Origin: CAZOLI01 sp964580675
Lineage (GTDB): Bacteria > Planctomycetota > MHYJ01 > CAYXQY01
NCBI GenBank assembly: GCA_964580675.1
Contig: CAZOLI010000044.1
Location: forward strand, 1-19,681
Length of the DNA: 19,681 nt
Direction: 5' to 3'
The translations under genes were made by a program, and so were the position numbers. Shown piece after piece: positions 8,801 through 16,110 of the stretch (positions are counted from its first letter, which is position 1; each line of letters starts with the position of its first letter). The notes below the pieces were generated by a model. It saw only the letters and a list, made by a program, of their open reading frames with translations, was not told where the DNA came from and did no database searches.

Positions 8801-9427
8801 ACCCGGATAGACGGCGTGCTGTATTACGATGGGGGGTTGCGACAGAACGTACCGATTACCCCGGCGGTGTCCCTCGGGGCGGACAAAGTATTTGTCGTCG
8901 GGGTAAAAAGTCCGGACCCCAAACTCCCGGAACAGGTTCCGGAACTGCATGAAGAGTCGTATCCGGGAGCCCCCCACATCATCGGGAAGATCATGGACGC
9001 TATTCTGCTGGATCCGGTGGAACGTGAACGACGACGGTTGTTTGTTTTGAAGCAACTGCTCCGGGAGGGGAAAGAACGATTTGGCGAGTCGTTCGCTCTG
9101 AAGGTATCGGAGCTGTTGATCCCGTACGTCGGTGGGGACCTCGGCACGACGGAATTCTACTTTCACCGTCCGGAACAGGACCTCGGGGCCGAGGCGCGGG
9201 AACATATCCCAAAAATTCGGGATCAGCTGGGGGGCATCTGGGGAAGGGTTTTTCATGAATTTGCAGCGGACCGGTCCACCGGGGACTGGGACCTGGCAAG
9301 CTATGTGCTCTTTGATCGGGAGTACACGGAGAAATTAATTGACCTCGGGGAACAAAACGTCGAGGAAAACGCCGACGACATACGGAAGTTTTTCACCGGT
9401 GAGAAATACAAAAAACGGGCTCCGTAA
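5891..9427 (+). CDS. FadB/FadJ-type enoyl-CoA hydratase/3-hydroxyacyl-CoA dehydrogenase fused to patatin-like acyl hydrolase
   Basis: A 1178-residue cytoplasmic fusion. Residues 1-190 form an enoyl-CoA hydratase with both catalytic glutamates, Glu115 (GGGLE) and Glu137 (GLPE). Residues 311-495 are the NAD-binding 3-hydroxyacyl-CoA dehydrogenase with GxGxxG at 317-322 (GAGTMG), TNTSS, and catalytic His447 (GIHFFNPV); 495-680 are its C-terminal domains (GTGFAPFRGGP). A Gly/Ser/Pro/Glu/Asn-rich linker covers about 690-775. Residues 779-1130 are patatin-like: oxyanion loop GGGARG (786-791), nucleophile Ser822 in GTSAG and Asp980 in DGG. All catalytic residues are present, so three activities are expected: hydration, oxidation and lipid acyl hydrolysis. 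FadB/FadJ proteins are usually about 715-730 residues and lack patatin. The ATG at 5891 is preferred over 5885 because GAGG (5881-5884) abuts the first ATG but is spaced six bases from the second. No thiolase (FadA/FadI) gene adjoins it. Confidence 0.95.
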   Translation: MDYEQIRLDLDRTPARLTLLEGNRSVPVLDRETLESLDGALERLKKHPPDVLLVCSENEETFCPGADVDELAEIQSRKEAESFARRGQLVLDRLAKLDTFSVAAVNGDCLGGGLELALACDALLLKNDPEIGVGLPEVKLGIIPGFGGTQRLPRRIGVQNALKVILTGRKHTPRQAIKLDIADRLLPPEGFSSLAERIATHWHETDKTFDRGSDGLWTSILEGTGPGRSILFREARNRTKERTGSHYPAPFAAIDAVEKGLDTSLEEGLKIEAKTVAELAGDKTTRAMMDLYQKTEEVSEIPEDTTTFDWERSGVIGAGTMGGAIAQLFAYHGYRCRLKDIAPDPLRQGLQKASSLFQKGVDNGRWSSASASDRMKRISPTLEWDGFQQTDVMIECVPEKISLKKDVLLEMEQSAGPDTILATNTSSIPLSELRTTLDHPENFLGIHFFNPVYKMPLVEVIRHGKTDPEVVQRARKIAADLGKTPVVVEDRPGFLVNRLLFFYLQEALLLFQEGVEIERIDEILKDFGMPQGPFEVLDQVGLDVASDVAETLTSAFGDRVPEIDLIDKLVEKGWLGKKSGVGFYRYDNDDNEPNQDVRSLLARSERNPDRMEIRDRTVLALVNEAIRAVNQQLVAGPDVVDVAMVLGTGFAPFRGGPWNYADDRGWEEVRERLETFRNKFGDRFTPANPFPNGGQSPGGPGNSPSTPSETPGSNGGNPSGSGSDSEPNPDREENETDETNSLASSESPEDHTSTGETGPNPKSHVSVESPDNIQNPDENVALVFSGGGARGAYEAGVLNGLSKYVFPEMEGRPNINILVGTSAGAVNAFYLGSRIQDFHRCTSEMVEIWGGLELEDTLVPHSAISVSLYRWLLGSSRNEQISLLDPSYIQNLIQHDFPWENITTNIEEGPLKSLCVTATSLNSGQTRLFVEAAYEDMPPLPYEQQIEWEPTRMQPQHVFASSSIPLFFPATRIDGVLYYDGGLRQNVPITPAVSLGADKVFVVGVKSPDPKLPEQVPELHEESYPGAPHIIGKIMDAILLDPVERERRRLFVLKQLLREGKERFGESFALKVSELLIPYVGGDLGTTEFYFHRPEQDLGAEAREHIPKIRDQLGGIWGRVFHEFAADRSTGDWDLASYVLFDREYTEKLIDLGEQNVEENADDIRKFFTGEKYKKRAP

Positions 9428-9530
9428 ACGGGATCAATCGGAACAGATCTGGAAGCGGTTCGACGGCACCACGCCACGGATTGCTCACGAATCTTCCCTT
9501 CCTGACGTTTTCCGTTCCCGTAACGTTGAA

Positions 9531-9559
9531 TTGTCCTCCTCGTCCTTGTTTTGTATAGT
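9531..9559 (+). promoter_or_regulatory. Candidate promoter of the secreted hydrolase gene
   Basis: TTGTCC (4/6 to TTGACA) and TATAGT (5/6 to TATAAT) with a 17-base spacer, in the 186-base gap after the FadJ-patatin gene. A start about seven bases past the -10 would give a leader near 48 bases for the gene at 9614. I see no terminator hairpin for the fusion gene in this gap. Confidence 0.4.
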
Positions 9560-9613
9560 ATGAATCTTCCTCGTATTGCTGGATGATCGTGCACCATCTG
9601 CGAAAAATTTACT

Positions 9614-12148
9614 ATGAATTTCAAAAACCACCTTCGCCACACGCTCTCCCGAATCACCGGATCTTTCTTCGTTCTGTGCCTATTTGTCTCCGCGGTCCCG
9701 GCCGCAGGAGCCCAGCAGGATTTTAAGCGGATAAAAAATTGGCTGGTCGCCGGTGTCAGTGACACCCCCGGAGGTGGTATTCCAGTGGACGAAAATCGAG
9801 AGCCACCGGTCCACGCTGATGCCGTCCTTAAAAAACACATCCTCAATCCGAACGGCGAGATGCCGGAGGAGGACATGAAATACAACGGACTCTCCACACC
9901 ATGGAAAAAATCAAAAGCAAACCAGAAAGGAGAAGTAAAAGACAAAAGACTCGACGACGGTTACGCGTATACCCAAATAAACAGTCCCCGGAAACGTGTG
10001 GTGCTTGCGAAGGTTCAGGGACCGTACTTCATGTACCTGAACGGAAACGGATACGCGAGCGATTTGTACAGCCGCCGGCCCGTGTTTGTTCCGCTGCGTC
10101 TTAAACAGGGAGAAAACCACCTTTTCCTGAAAACGCACAAGAAAAAATTTCAGTTTCAGGTGGTGAAACCACAGAAGGATCTCTTTTTGCTCGGGAAAGA
10201 TCTAACCCTCCCTCACGTTCGTGTCGGTCATGAGCTGAATTCCCAAGGGGGGATCATTGTCGTAAACAATTCCACGGAACCCATGCAGGACGTGACGGTA
10301 ACCACGGGCGGGGGAAAGCACTTCCGGCAGAAATCCAGAACCATCTCCTCCATTCCTCCTGTCTCCTATCGAAAGGTGGCCGTTCCGATCGAACTCAGTC
10401 AACCACTGAAAAACAAACCGGAGGAAAAGATTCCTCTGAAAATTAAAATTAGCAAGGATTTTGCAAGTTTTTCCCGAACCGTCAAACTAACGGTTCGAAA
10501 AAAGAATCAGGCATACAAGGAAACGTTTTTATCACCGATCGACGGATCCGTGCAGTACAATATGGTTGTCCCCCCGAAAAACCCCGTAAAGGAAGGAGAA
10601 AAAGCCGGTCTATTACTTGCAATGCATGGGGCGGGCGTCAAAGTGGATTCGTGGAAATACGGGGGGACGATGGGATACACACCGAAGGAGGACATGTATA
10701 TTGTGATTGCAACAAACCGGCGTCCGTTCGGCTTCTCCTGGGAGGACCGGGGTAGAGAAAATGCGATGCATATTCTTAAACGATCCCTTGATAAATTTCC
10801 CATCGATCCGAACCGTGTGTACGCCGGCGGTCATTCAATGGGGGGGCACGGTTCGTGGCAGCTGGGTACCATTTTTCCGGGAACATTTGCCGGCATCAGT
10901 CCGAGTGCCGGATGGGTGGGGTACTTCGGATTTGACGGGGTCCCCGGTTCCTCAAACGATTACCCCTTTGAATTTACACGTCGTGTTTGGGGGCAAACGG
11001 ACACGATATCGCTCGTTAAAAATCTGAAAGAACTCGCGGTATTTATTATCCACGGTGGCGAGGATGACGTCGTTCCGGTGTCCCACGCACAACATATGAA
11101 CAGTGAATTGAACAAGTTCCACGACAATTTCCGGTATCATGAGGAACCGGGCGCCGGACACTGGTGGGACAAAAAAGACACGCCGGGCCAGGACTGCGTG
11201 GATATGAAAGAGGTGTTCAAGCTGTTTCAAAAACACCCGCGAGACCCCAAACCGGAACACCTGGAATTCAGAACGTGGAATCCCGGCATTTCGGCCGAGC
11301 ACCGGTGGGTCCGTGTAAATCTTCAGGAGACACTCCTCGACAAAAGCAAAATCACGGCGGATGCCCAACCCGGAGAAAAATCCATCTCAATTACGACATC
11401 CAACGTTTCGTCCCTTACCATCGACCCGTCAACCCACTTTGACGAAGGCAAACTCTCCGTTTCGATTAACGGCAAGGAAACCTCCGTCCGGTGGGAGGAA
11501 GACACCAAGTTGCATTTCCGGCTGCGGGACGGGACCTGGACCTTCGTCGATCAACCAGTTCCGGATGGATGGAAGAACCCGAAACGGTACGGACCGTTTA
11601 AACGTTCCTTTCGAAAAAACTTTGTAGTTGTTTACGGAACTGGCGGAAGCGAGGAAATGAAAAACGCCACACGGGGGCGCGCGCGATTTGACGCGCAGGT
11701 CTGGTGGTACCGTGGAAATGGCGGGGCCGAAGTCATTCCGGACAAACAGTTTTCACAAACGGAATACAAGAATCGGAACGTGATTCTCTACGGAAATGCT
11801 GACAACAACAGCGCCTTTAAATCGGTCATCGGTGATTCACCGATAACGGTAAAAAACGAAAGATTGGTTGTCGGGGAAAAAACGTTTCTGGGAGCGGACA
11901 TCTCCACGTTTTATGTTCGTCCCCGGAAGGGAAGCAAAAAACATCTGGTGGGGGTGGTGGGGGGCACCGGTCCGTACGGCATTCGTGCAACGATGGTTGA
12001 ACACGTCTTCAACGTCCCCGATGGACATCCTGATTTTTATGTCTGGCGGCGGACGAAGTCAGGCTCGGGCGAAGAATTTGAAGTACTGGGGGCCGGAATC
12101 TTTGGTCCGGACTGGTCCATGGACACCGGTGACACATGGTTCAAGTAA
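9614..12148 (+). CDS. Secreted alpha/beta hydrolase (prolyl-oligopeptidase/esterase-like)
   Basis: An 844-residue exported protein. A signal peptide spans about residues 1-33 (hydrophobic core FFVLCLFVSAVPAAGA, cleavage near AGA/QQ). Residues 120-300 are a beta-rich N-terminal region. The alpha/beta hydrolase domain covers about 305-550, with nucleophile Ser408 in GGHSMGG, acid Asp484 in the HGGEDDVVP loop and His516 in GAGHWW, a complete triad in the right order. Family knowledge points to esterase or peptidase activity of the POP/Esterase-PHB type; the substrate cannot be told. Residues 560-844 are a further beta-rich domain ending ILYGNAD..., FYVRPRKGS... and GIFGPDWSMDTGDTWFK, a layout seen in large secreted planctomycete hydrolases. 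No ribosome site is visible before the ATG. It converges on the FtsW-like gene 66 bases away without an evident terminator hairpin. Confidence 0.88.
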   Translation: MNFKNHLRHTLSRITGSFFVLCLFVSAVPAAGAQQDFKRIKNWLVAGVSDTPGGGIPVDENREPPVHADAVLKKHILNPNGEMPEEDMKYNGLSTPWKKSKANQKGEVKDKRLDDGYAYTQINSPRKRVVLAKVQGPYFMYLNGNGYASDLYSRRPVFVPLRLKQGENHLFLKTHKKKFQFQVVKPQKDLFLLGKDLTLPHVRVGHELNSQGGIIVVNNSTEPMQDVTVTTGGGKHFRQKSRTISSIPPVSYRKVAVPIELSQPLKNKPEEKIPLKIKISKDFASFSRTVKLTVRKKNQAYKETFLSPIDGSVQYNMVVPPKNPVKEGEKAGLLLAMHGAGVKVDSWKYGGTMGYTPKEDMYIVIATNRRPFGFSWEDRGRENAMHILKRSLDKFPIDPNRVYAGGHSMGGHGSWQLGTIFPGTFAGISPSAGWVGYFGFDGVPGSSNDYPFEFTRRVWGQTDTISLVKNLKELAVFIIHGGEDDVVPVSHAQHMNSELNKFHDNFRYHEEPGAGHWWDKKDTPGQDCVDMKEVFKLFQKHPRDPKPEHLEFRTWNPGISAEHRWVRVNLQETLLDKSKITADAQPGEKSISITTSNVSSLTIDPSTHFDEGKLSVSINGKETSVRWEEDTKLHFRLRDGTWTFVDQPVPDGWKNPKRYGPFKRSFRKNFVVVYGTGGSEEMKNATRGRARFDAQVWWYRGNGGAEVIPDKQFSQTEYKNRNVILYGNADNNSAFKSVIGDSPITVKNERLVVGEKTFLGADISTFYVRPRKGSKKHLVGVVGGTGPYGIRATMVEHVFNVPDGHPDFYVWRRTKSGSGEEFEVLGAGIFGPDWSMDTGDTWFK

Positions 12149-12214
12149 CTCCCTGTCCCCGATAACGAGGTACAGAAGAAAAGACAGGATCCGGAACGAA
12201 GGACGGGAAACACA

Positions 12215-13366
12215 TTAACGGGTTCTATTCCGTTCGGGATGTTCCTCCCGGTGAACGGCGATAAGGAGCCCCATCATCAGGGCGGAGACCACCATGGAGG
12301 ACCCTCCGAAACTCACGAAAGGAAGCGGCATGCCTTTGGTTGGCATAGAAGCGGTGGCCACGGCCATGTTCAACGCCGCCTGCAGGCAGACACAGACAGT
12401 GATACCGATCGCCAGAAGGCGACCAAAACGGCTCCTGGCTTCATCGGCGATCTGCAGGCCAAACAAGCCAATGCCCAGAAAAAGCAGCACAAGGACGGAT
12501 GTGCCCAGGAACCCCACCTCCTCACCGATGACGGAAAAGATAAAATCCGACTTCTGCTGGGGAAGAAAGAACAACTTTTGAACGGAACGACCAATGCCCC
12601 GACCGAACAGGCCCCCGGACCCAAGTGCGATCAGGGATTGTCGGATTTGATGCCCCGTCCCAAGAGGATCCGATCCCGGGTTCAGAAAAACCATGATGCG
12701 TTCCCGGAAGTGAGCAAAATGAACCCAGAGAACCGCCGCAATAGACGGCAGCGTAACAACCGAGGCAGGAACGAAATAAGTGAGCCGCATACCCCCCGCC
12801 AGAGCCACGAGCATGCCGAGCCCCCAGACAAATACGCCGGTGCCGAGATCCGGTTCCAGCATAATCAAAGCGGCGGGTAAACAAACGAGAATCACCGAAC
12901 CGAGAAATCCGTACACAAATGTTTGAATTCTCGTGTCCCCGGTCGCGTACCAGGCCGTTATTAATATAACGGATAGTTTCGCAAGCTCGGATGGCTGAAA
13001 TCCAATTCCCCCCATCCGTATCCACCGGCGGGCCCCGTGAAATTCGGTGCCGATGCCGGGAACAAGCACCAGCCCCAGAAGAACGATGGATATCATGTAC
13101 AGTGGCAAAGCCCCTTTTCGCCAGAATCGGACCGGCACATGACTCGCCACCACCATCAGCAGAAGGGACACCAGAACATACAGAAACTGCCGCCGAAATA
13201 TGTACTGTCCGTCGGAGATCTGATCTTCCGCGAGGGCCCAGACATAACTGGCGCTATAAACAAACACCAGACCAACCAGAAGAAGAGCCAGCACGCACAG
13301 CACAAGTCCCTGCGCGGGATCGATCAGAGAATCCGACGAAGTGTTCTCCGTTCTGCTTCTACCCAT
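12215..13366 (-). CDS. ftsW: FtsW/RodA/SpoVE family peptidoglycan glycosyltransferase (SEDS)
   Basis: A 383-residue polytopic membrane protein of about ten TM segments, the usual SEDS size. Family motifs are intact: GARRWIRMGGIGFQPSELAK (111-130), EPDLGTG (171-177), GHQIRQSLIALGSGGLFGRG (238-257), LPQQKSDFIFSVIGEE (268-283) with Asp274 matching the essential loop aspartate of RodA/FtsW, and PFVSFGGSS (349-357). SEDS proteins polymerise lipid II into glycan strands together with a class B penicillin-binding protein. No mur, mraY, PBP or mreB genes flank it, so it lies outside the usual dcw or mre cluster. FtsW versus RodA is not certain from sequence; the 'GLFGRGIG' region and C-terminal 'MPLPFVSFGGSSMV' favour FtsW/SpoVE. 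The start has no strong ribosome site, and a structured element lies 35 bases upstream. Confidence 0.92.
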   Translation of the reverse strand: MGRSRTENTSSDSLIDPAQGLVLCVLALLLVGLVFVYSASYVWALAEDQISDGQYIFRRQFLYVLVSLLLMVVASHVPVRFWRKGALPLYMISIVLLGLVLVPGIGTEFHGARRWIRMGGIGFQPSELAKLSVILITAWYATGDTRIQTFVYGFLGSVILVCLPAALIMLEPDLGTGVFVWGLGMLVALAGGMRLTYFVPASVVTLPSIAAVLWVHFAHFRERIMVFLNPGSDPLGTGHQIRQSLIALGSGGLFGRGIGRSVQKLFFLPQQKSDFIFSVIGEEVGFLGTSVLVLLFLGIGLFGLQIADEARSRFGRLLAIGITVCVCLQAALNMAVATASMPTKGMPLPFVSFGGSSMVVSALMMGLLIAVHREEHPERNRTR

Positions 13367-13400
13367 TTGACCGGCCGAGGAGTTATGAAAAGGTGCCTCA

Positions 13401-13506
13401 CGCAGTTTCCGAATTTGTATTCAGTCCAGCATGTACGTCCCGGGAACAATTCGTACCGCACCGGGACCGGTACAAAGGTTTCCTTTTCTAACTATCGGAA
13501 ACTGCG
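13401..13506 (-). ncRNA. Candidate structured leader upstream of ftsW
   Basis: Perfect 12-base inverted repeats, CGCAGTTTCCGA (13401-13412) and TCGGAAACTGCG (13495-13506), would close an RNA domain of 106 bases. Inside are a GTACCG/CGGTAC hairpin (13453-13473), which contains ACCGGGACCGGT, and an alternative GTACG/CGTAC pairing (about 13434-13456) that uses overlapping bases, so two exclusive folds can be drawn. The element ends 35 bases before the ftsW ATG and begins about 49 bases after the FIST stop, so it could be a cis-regulatory leader or a 3' processing structure. It matches no riboswitch class I recognise. Orientation is assumed from the downstream gene; the repeats read the same on either strand. 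Confidence 0.35.
13460..13471. repeat. Second copy of the ACCGGGACCGGT palindrome
   Basis: An exact 12-base copy of the core of the palindrome at 3246-3263, here within GTACCGC-ACCGGGACCGGT-AC, 94 bases upstream of the ftsW-like start. Both copies are intergenic and each lies upstream of a peptidoglycan gene (the first 394 bases before the L,D-transpeptidase). Shared regulation is inference. Confidence 0.35.
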
Positions 13507-13554
13507 GGGGTAGATCTGGAATGAAACGGGAGGCGAATTCGTTGACGGTGGCGA

Positions 13555-14748
13555 TTAGTCCGATCCGAAAAAGGCGATCGACGCCGTATACCCGTGGACG
13601 GAGTTCTCGCCGGATACCGGCCCGAGTTCTCCTCTCGCAAAAAATCCGGAAACGGGAAGGTTTTTGAAGTGTTTCTGAATTTCGCCCACGTCGTGATGGG
13701 GCCGGTCAAAAAACCGAGAACCGCGACCGTTACAGGTAAAGAGAAGAGCACCCCCGGGTCGGAAATCCTCCTCCGATGCCAGGTTCTCCAGCAGTTCATT
13801 GAGGTCCCGGTCGGCGGACTCGGCGTCACGAACCTGAAACTGCACCGTTCGTCCTTTTTTGATGCGGTCCCCGACCTGCATGGCGCCGCTTTCCTGATCC
13901 ACGCCGAGAACACCCCTGATCAAAAAGTCACCCCGGTCAAACGAGTCCTGTTTTTCGTCAATCACGACACCAATGTGGAGACCGTTCTGAGCCAGTCTCC
14001 GATCCTCCTCCGGCAGTTCTTCAAGAACGTCCTGAAGCCTCGTAAGCGGAGGCTCTCCTCCCAGAGAGGTCAGGAGATTATCATCGGAACCGGTCACGAC
14101 GAAACTCGGACCAATGGGTCGGCACCCCTGCGAGACCACGGAACGAATTCGGTCGTCGTTCTCCACAAATAGACCAACGGCACCGGTTCGCAGTGCTTCC
14201 CCATCCATAAAGAGCGTGTTTTGACCCGGTCGGTTTCCGCCGCTTGACAGCCCTCCCACAACCCGGAGCTGGTCATGTTCCCGGTTTATTCGTTCCAGGA
14301 ACTTGTCCGCCGGAAACGAAAAAGGATCGCCGAACAGGAACAGAGTGGAATGGTCCGGTTCATCAACACCGGCGGGAGGCCAGCCCGAAAACGTCTCTTC
14401 ATCGGGAGATTGTTTGAATTCAATCCGGGCCGGTTCAACGGATTCATCGTCAAACCGCGCCCGCCAGATGGAAACGGCGGGCTCCTGCTCGACTTCCTGA
14501 TCCTCACCAACAATCGATTCCCCCGAACAGCCAATGAGGTGTTCCGTGTTTGCCCGCTCGTATAAATCACCGGCAAATTCGCCGAATTCAGGGCCATATT
14601 GGTTGGACACAAAACAAAACGTCACGTCCGCTCGTTCACCCCCATCAAAGGACGCCCGTTCACACACTTCCGGAATCGCCTCATCCGAATTCTCCTTCTT
14701 CGAAAGACCGACATTGAAGGTTCGACGCATCTCGCTGTTTTCACTCAT
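13555..14748 (-). CDS. FIST-domain sensory protein (FIST_N + FIST_C)
   Basis: A 397-residue soluble protein without signal peptide or TM. It resembles stand-alone FIST proteins: N-terminal FIST region about 15-215 with LIGCSGE (72-78), the turn LRVVGGLSSGG and TGAVGLFV; C-terminal FIST_C about 235-395 with RPIGPSFVVTG, LFTCNGRGSRFFDRPHHDV and LPVSGFFARGELGPVSGENSVHGYTASIAFF. FIST domains are proposed ligand-binding sensory modules, often in signal-transduction proteins; here no output domain is fused. The protein is strongly acidic. It is the last gene of the four-gene minus-strand cluster, 30 bases after the HIT gene, with AAGG about five bases before the ATG. Its ligand is unknown. Confidence 0.88.
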   Translation of the reverse strand: MSENSEMRRTFNVGLSKKENSDEAIPEVCERASFDGGERADVTFCFVSNQYGPEFGEFAGDLYERANTEHLIGCSGESIVGEDQEVEQEPAVSIWRARFDDESVEPARIEFKQSPDEETFSGWPPAGVDEPDHSTLFLFGDPFSFPADKFLERINREHDQLRVVGGLSSGGNRPGQNTLFMDGEALRTGAVGLFVENDDRIRSVVSQGCRPIGPSFVVTGSDDNLLTSLGGEPPLTRLQDVLEELPEEDRRLAQNGLHIGVVIDEKQDSFDRGDFLIRGVLGVDQESGAMQVGDRIKKGRTVQFQVRDAESADRDLNELLENLASEEDFRPGGALLFTCNGRGSRFFDRPHHDVGEIQKHFKNLPVSGFFARGELGPVSGENSVHGYTASIAFFGSD

Positions 14749-14778
14749 CGTAGCCTTATGAAATGTAAAAGCAACTAA

Positions 14779-15291
14779 TTAATTCTGTTCCTGTAACCCC
14801 TCCCGAAGAAGATCATACAGCTCATCGAGACTCTGTGGTATCACATTCGTTTCCGCCACAACAGGCATGAAATTTCGATCTCCACTCCACCGGGGAACCA
14901 CGTGAAAATGCAGGTGATCCGGAAATCCCGCACCGGCCACCTCACCAAGGTTTAACCCGACGTTGAATCCCTCCGCATCCATCCGGTTCCGAATGAGTTC
15001 AATCATACGTTCAATTTTCGTCATGATGGAAAGTTTTGTTTCCGTACGAAGATCGGAAAGATCACGAACGTGGTCCACCGGTGCCACAAGAAGATGCCCG
15101 TTGTTATATGGAAATTTGTTCAACAGGATACCGGATTGATTATCCCGGGTCAGAAGAAAATGATCCTTCCAGTTGTCCTCCACGGCCTCAAACGCATCGC
15201 AGAAAAAACAGTCTTCGTCCTGCTCCGACAGGATGTAGTCGATTCGCCACGGGGCCCAGATAATTTCCTTTGTTCGGTCGGGTCGTTTCAT
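14779..15291 (-). CDS. HIT-family protein, Ap4A-phosphorylase-like
   Basis: A 170-residue histidine-triad nucleotide hydrolase/transferase. It opens with IIWAPWRIDYI and a CFFC pair (Cys28, Cys31) likely to hold zinc, then LLNKFPYNNGHLLVAP. The catalytic triad is HLHFHVVPRW (His126, His128, His130), preceded by AGAGFPD and followed by SGDRNFMPV, a pattern typical of the bacterial Ap4A-phosphorylase-like HIT branch. Such enzymes act on dinucleoside polyphosphates or nucleotidyl adducts; the exact substrate here is not provable. The ATG overlaps the TGA of the lipoprotein gene (ATGA), so the pair is probably translationally coupled. The upstream acyl-CoA synthetase makes acyl-AMP intermediates and can generate Ap4A-like by-products in related enzymes, so a clean-up role is conceivable but speculative. 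Confidence 0.93.
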   Translation of the reverse strand: MKRPDRTKEIIWAPWRIDYILSEQDEDCFFCDAFEAVEDNWKDHFLLTRDNQSGILLNKFPYNNGHLLVAPVDHVRDLSDLRTETKLSIMTKIERMIELIRNRMDAEGFNVGLNLGEVAGAGFPDHLHFHVVPRWSGDRNFMPVVAETNVIPQSLDELYDLLREGLQEQN

Positions 15292-16040
15292 GGTGACCAG
15301 TCACCGATCACCTGAAAATCTTTGACGATGAACACGGGCAAAAACTTCTGCGGGGTTTCACTGATTCCTTCTCTGTCCGTTTCCTCAAAAGACCAGAAAT
15401 CCCACAGAATGCCGTTCATCTTGAATACTTTCTCCCCGGCGTATTCCCGGGGGAAGTTCCGGGGAAGAATAACCATGTAATATGAGCTTTCTTTTGGGTC
15501 ATCAAAGCCGGTTGGATTCCGGAGAAAGACGTTGTAAAGCGACGTCTCTTTATTTCCCTTCCACCTTTCCTGTAACTCATCGACGGAGGCCGGCATCAGT
15601 GGAAACCCCCTAAGCACATACCAGTTGCCAAGAGCCGAGCGCAGGTCCGGGTTCTCCATTGTGAGCATGCCGGCGAGGTTTTTTCCCGTCGATGTCACTT
15701 TCTTCTCGATCAATCGATCGGACAGGCGGTTCACGAAGTTGATGACTTCCTGCCGCTTTCTGAGCCTCTTCAGCGGGGTAACGTCCTCACCGGACAGACG
15801 CCGAATCAGTTTTTGTATTTCCTGATCCTTCCTGGTTTTCTTCGGATTGTACGATGCCCGTTCATGCCGGAACAATTCCAGGTTCCGGTCGGAAAGGTCA
15901 TTTTCCGCGTTTCCGTTGCCGTCCGTCGAATCGGATCCGGGCGTCGGACCGGAATTATTTCCGGGTCCCCGACACCCGAATAACACCAGCGGACCCTGAA
16001 CAAGCAGGACGAACAGAAAAAATGTGAAGAATCGTCGCAT
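15288..16040 (-). CDS. Putative lipoprotein of unknown function
   Basis: A 250-residue protein with a lipoprotein-type signal: MRRFF, a hydrophobic core to about residue 21, and LFGC with Cys23 (phenylalanine at -2 is less common). A low-complexity Gly/Asp/Asn/Ser spacer follows (25-50), then helical charged segments (65-115) and a mixed C-terminal domain with NWYVLRGFPLMPASVDEL (139-156), YYMVILPRNFP and FLPVFIVKDFQVIGDW at the end. I do not recognise the family. I chose the ATG at 16040 because it gives the lipoprotein signal directly; the longer frame to 16259 overlaps the acyl-CoA synthetase gene and adds a basic segment that is not signal-like. It starts 70 bases after the synthetase gene and overlaps the HIT start. 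It likely sits on the outer or inner membrane surface. Confidence 0.8.
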   Translation of the reverse strand: MRRFFTFFLFVLLVQGPLVLFGCRGPGNNSGPTPGSDSTDGNGNAENDLSDRNLELFRHERASYNPKKTRKDQEIQKLIRRLSGEDVTPLKRLRKRQEVINFVNRLSDRLIEKKVTSTGKNLAGMLTMENPDLRSALGNWYVLRGFPLMPASVDELQERWKGNKETSLYNVFLRNPTGFDDPKESSYYMVILPRNFPREYAGEKVFKMNGILWDFWSFEETDREGISETPQKFLPVFIVKDFQVIGDWSP

Positions 16041-16077
16041 AGCAGTATAATACGAAACAATGACAGATGATTGTCCA
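16041..16077 (-). promoter_or_regulatory. Candidate internal promoter giving a leaderless lipoprotein mRNA
   Basis: On the minus strand TGGACA (5/6 to TTGACA, 16072-16077) and TATTAT (5/6 to TATAAT, 16047-16052) are 19 bases apart. The -10 box ends six bases before the ATG at 16040, so transcription would begin at or next to the A of the start codon, and no ribosome site precedes it. This geometry is typical of leaderless genes. The long spacer makes it uncertain. Confidence 0.33.
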
Positions 16078-16110
16078 GTTGATGGTTGCCGGAACGGCGG
16101 AAAACCGAAA

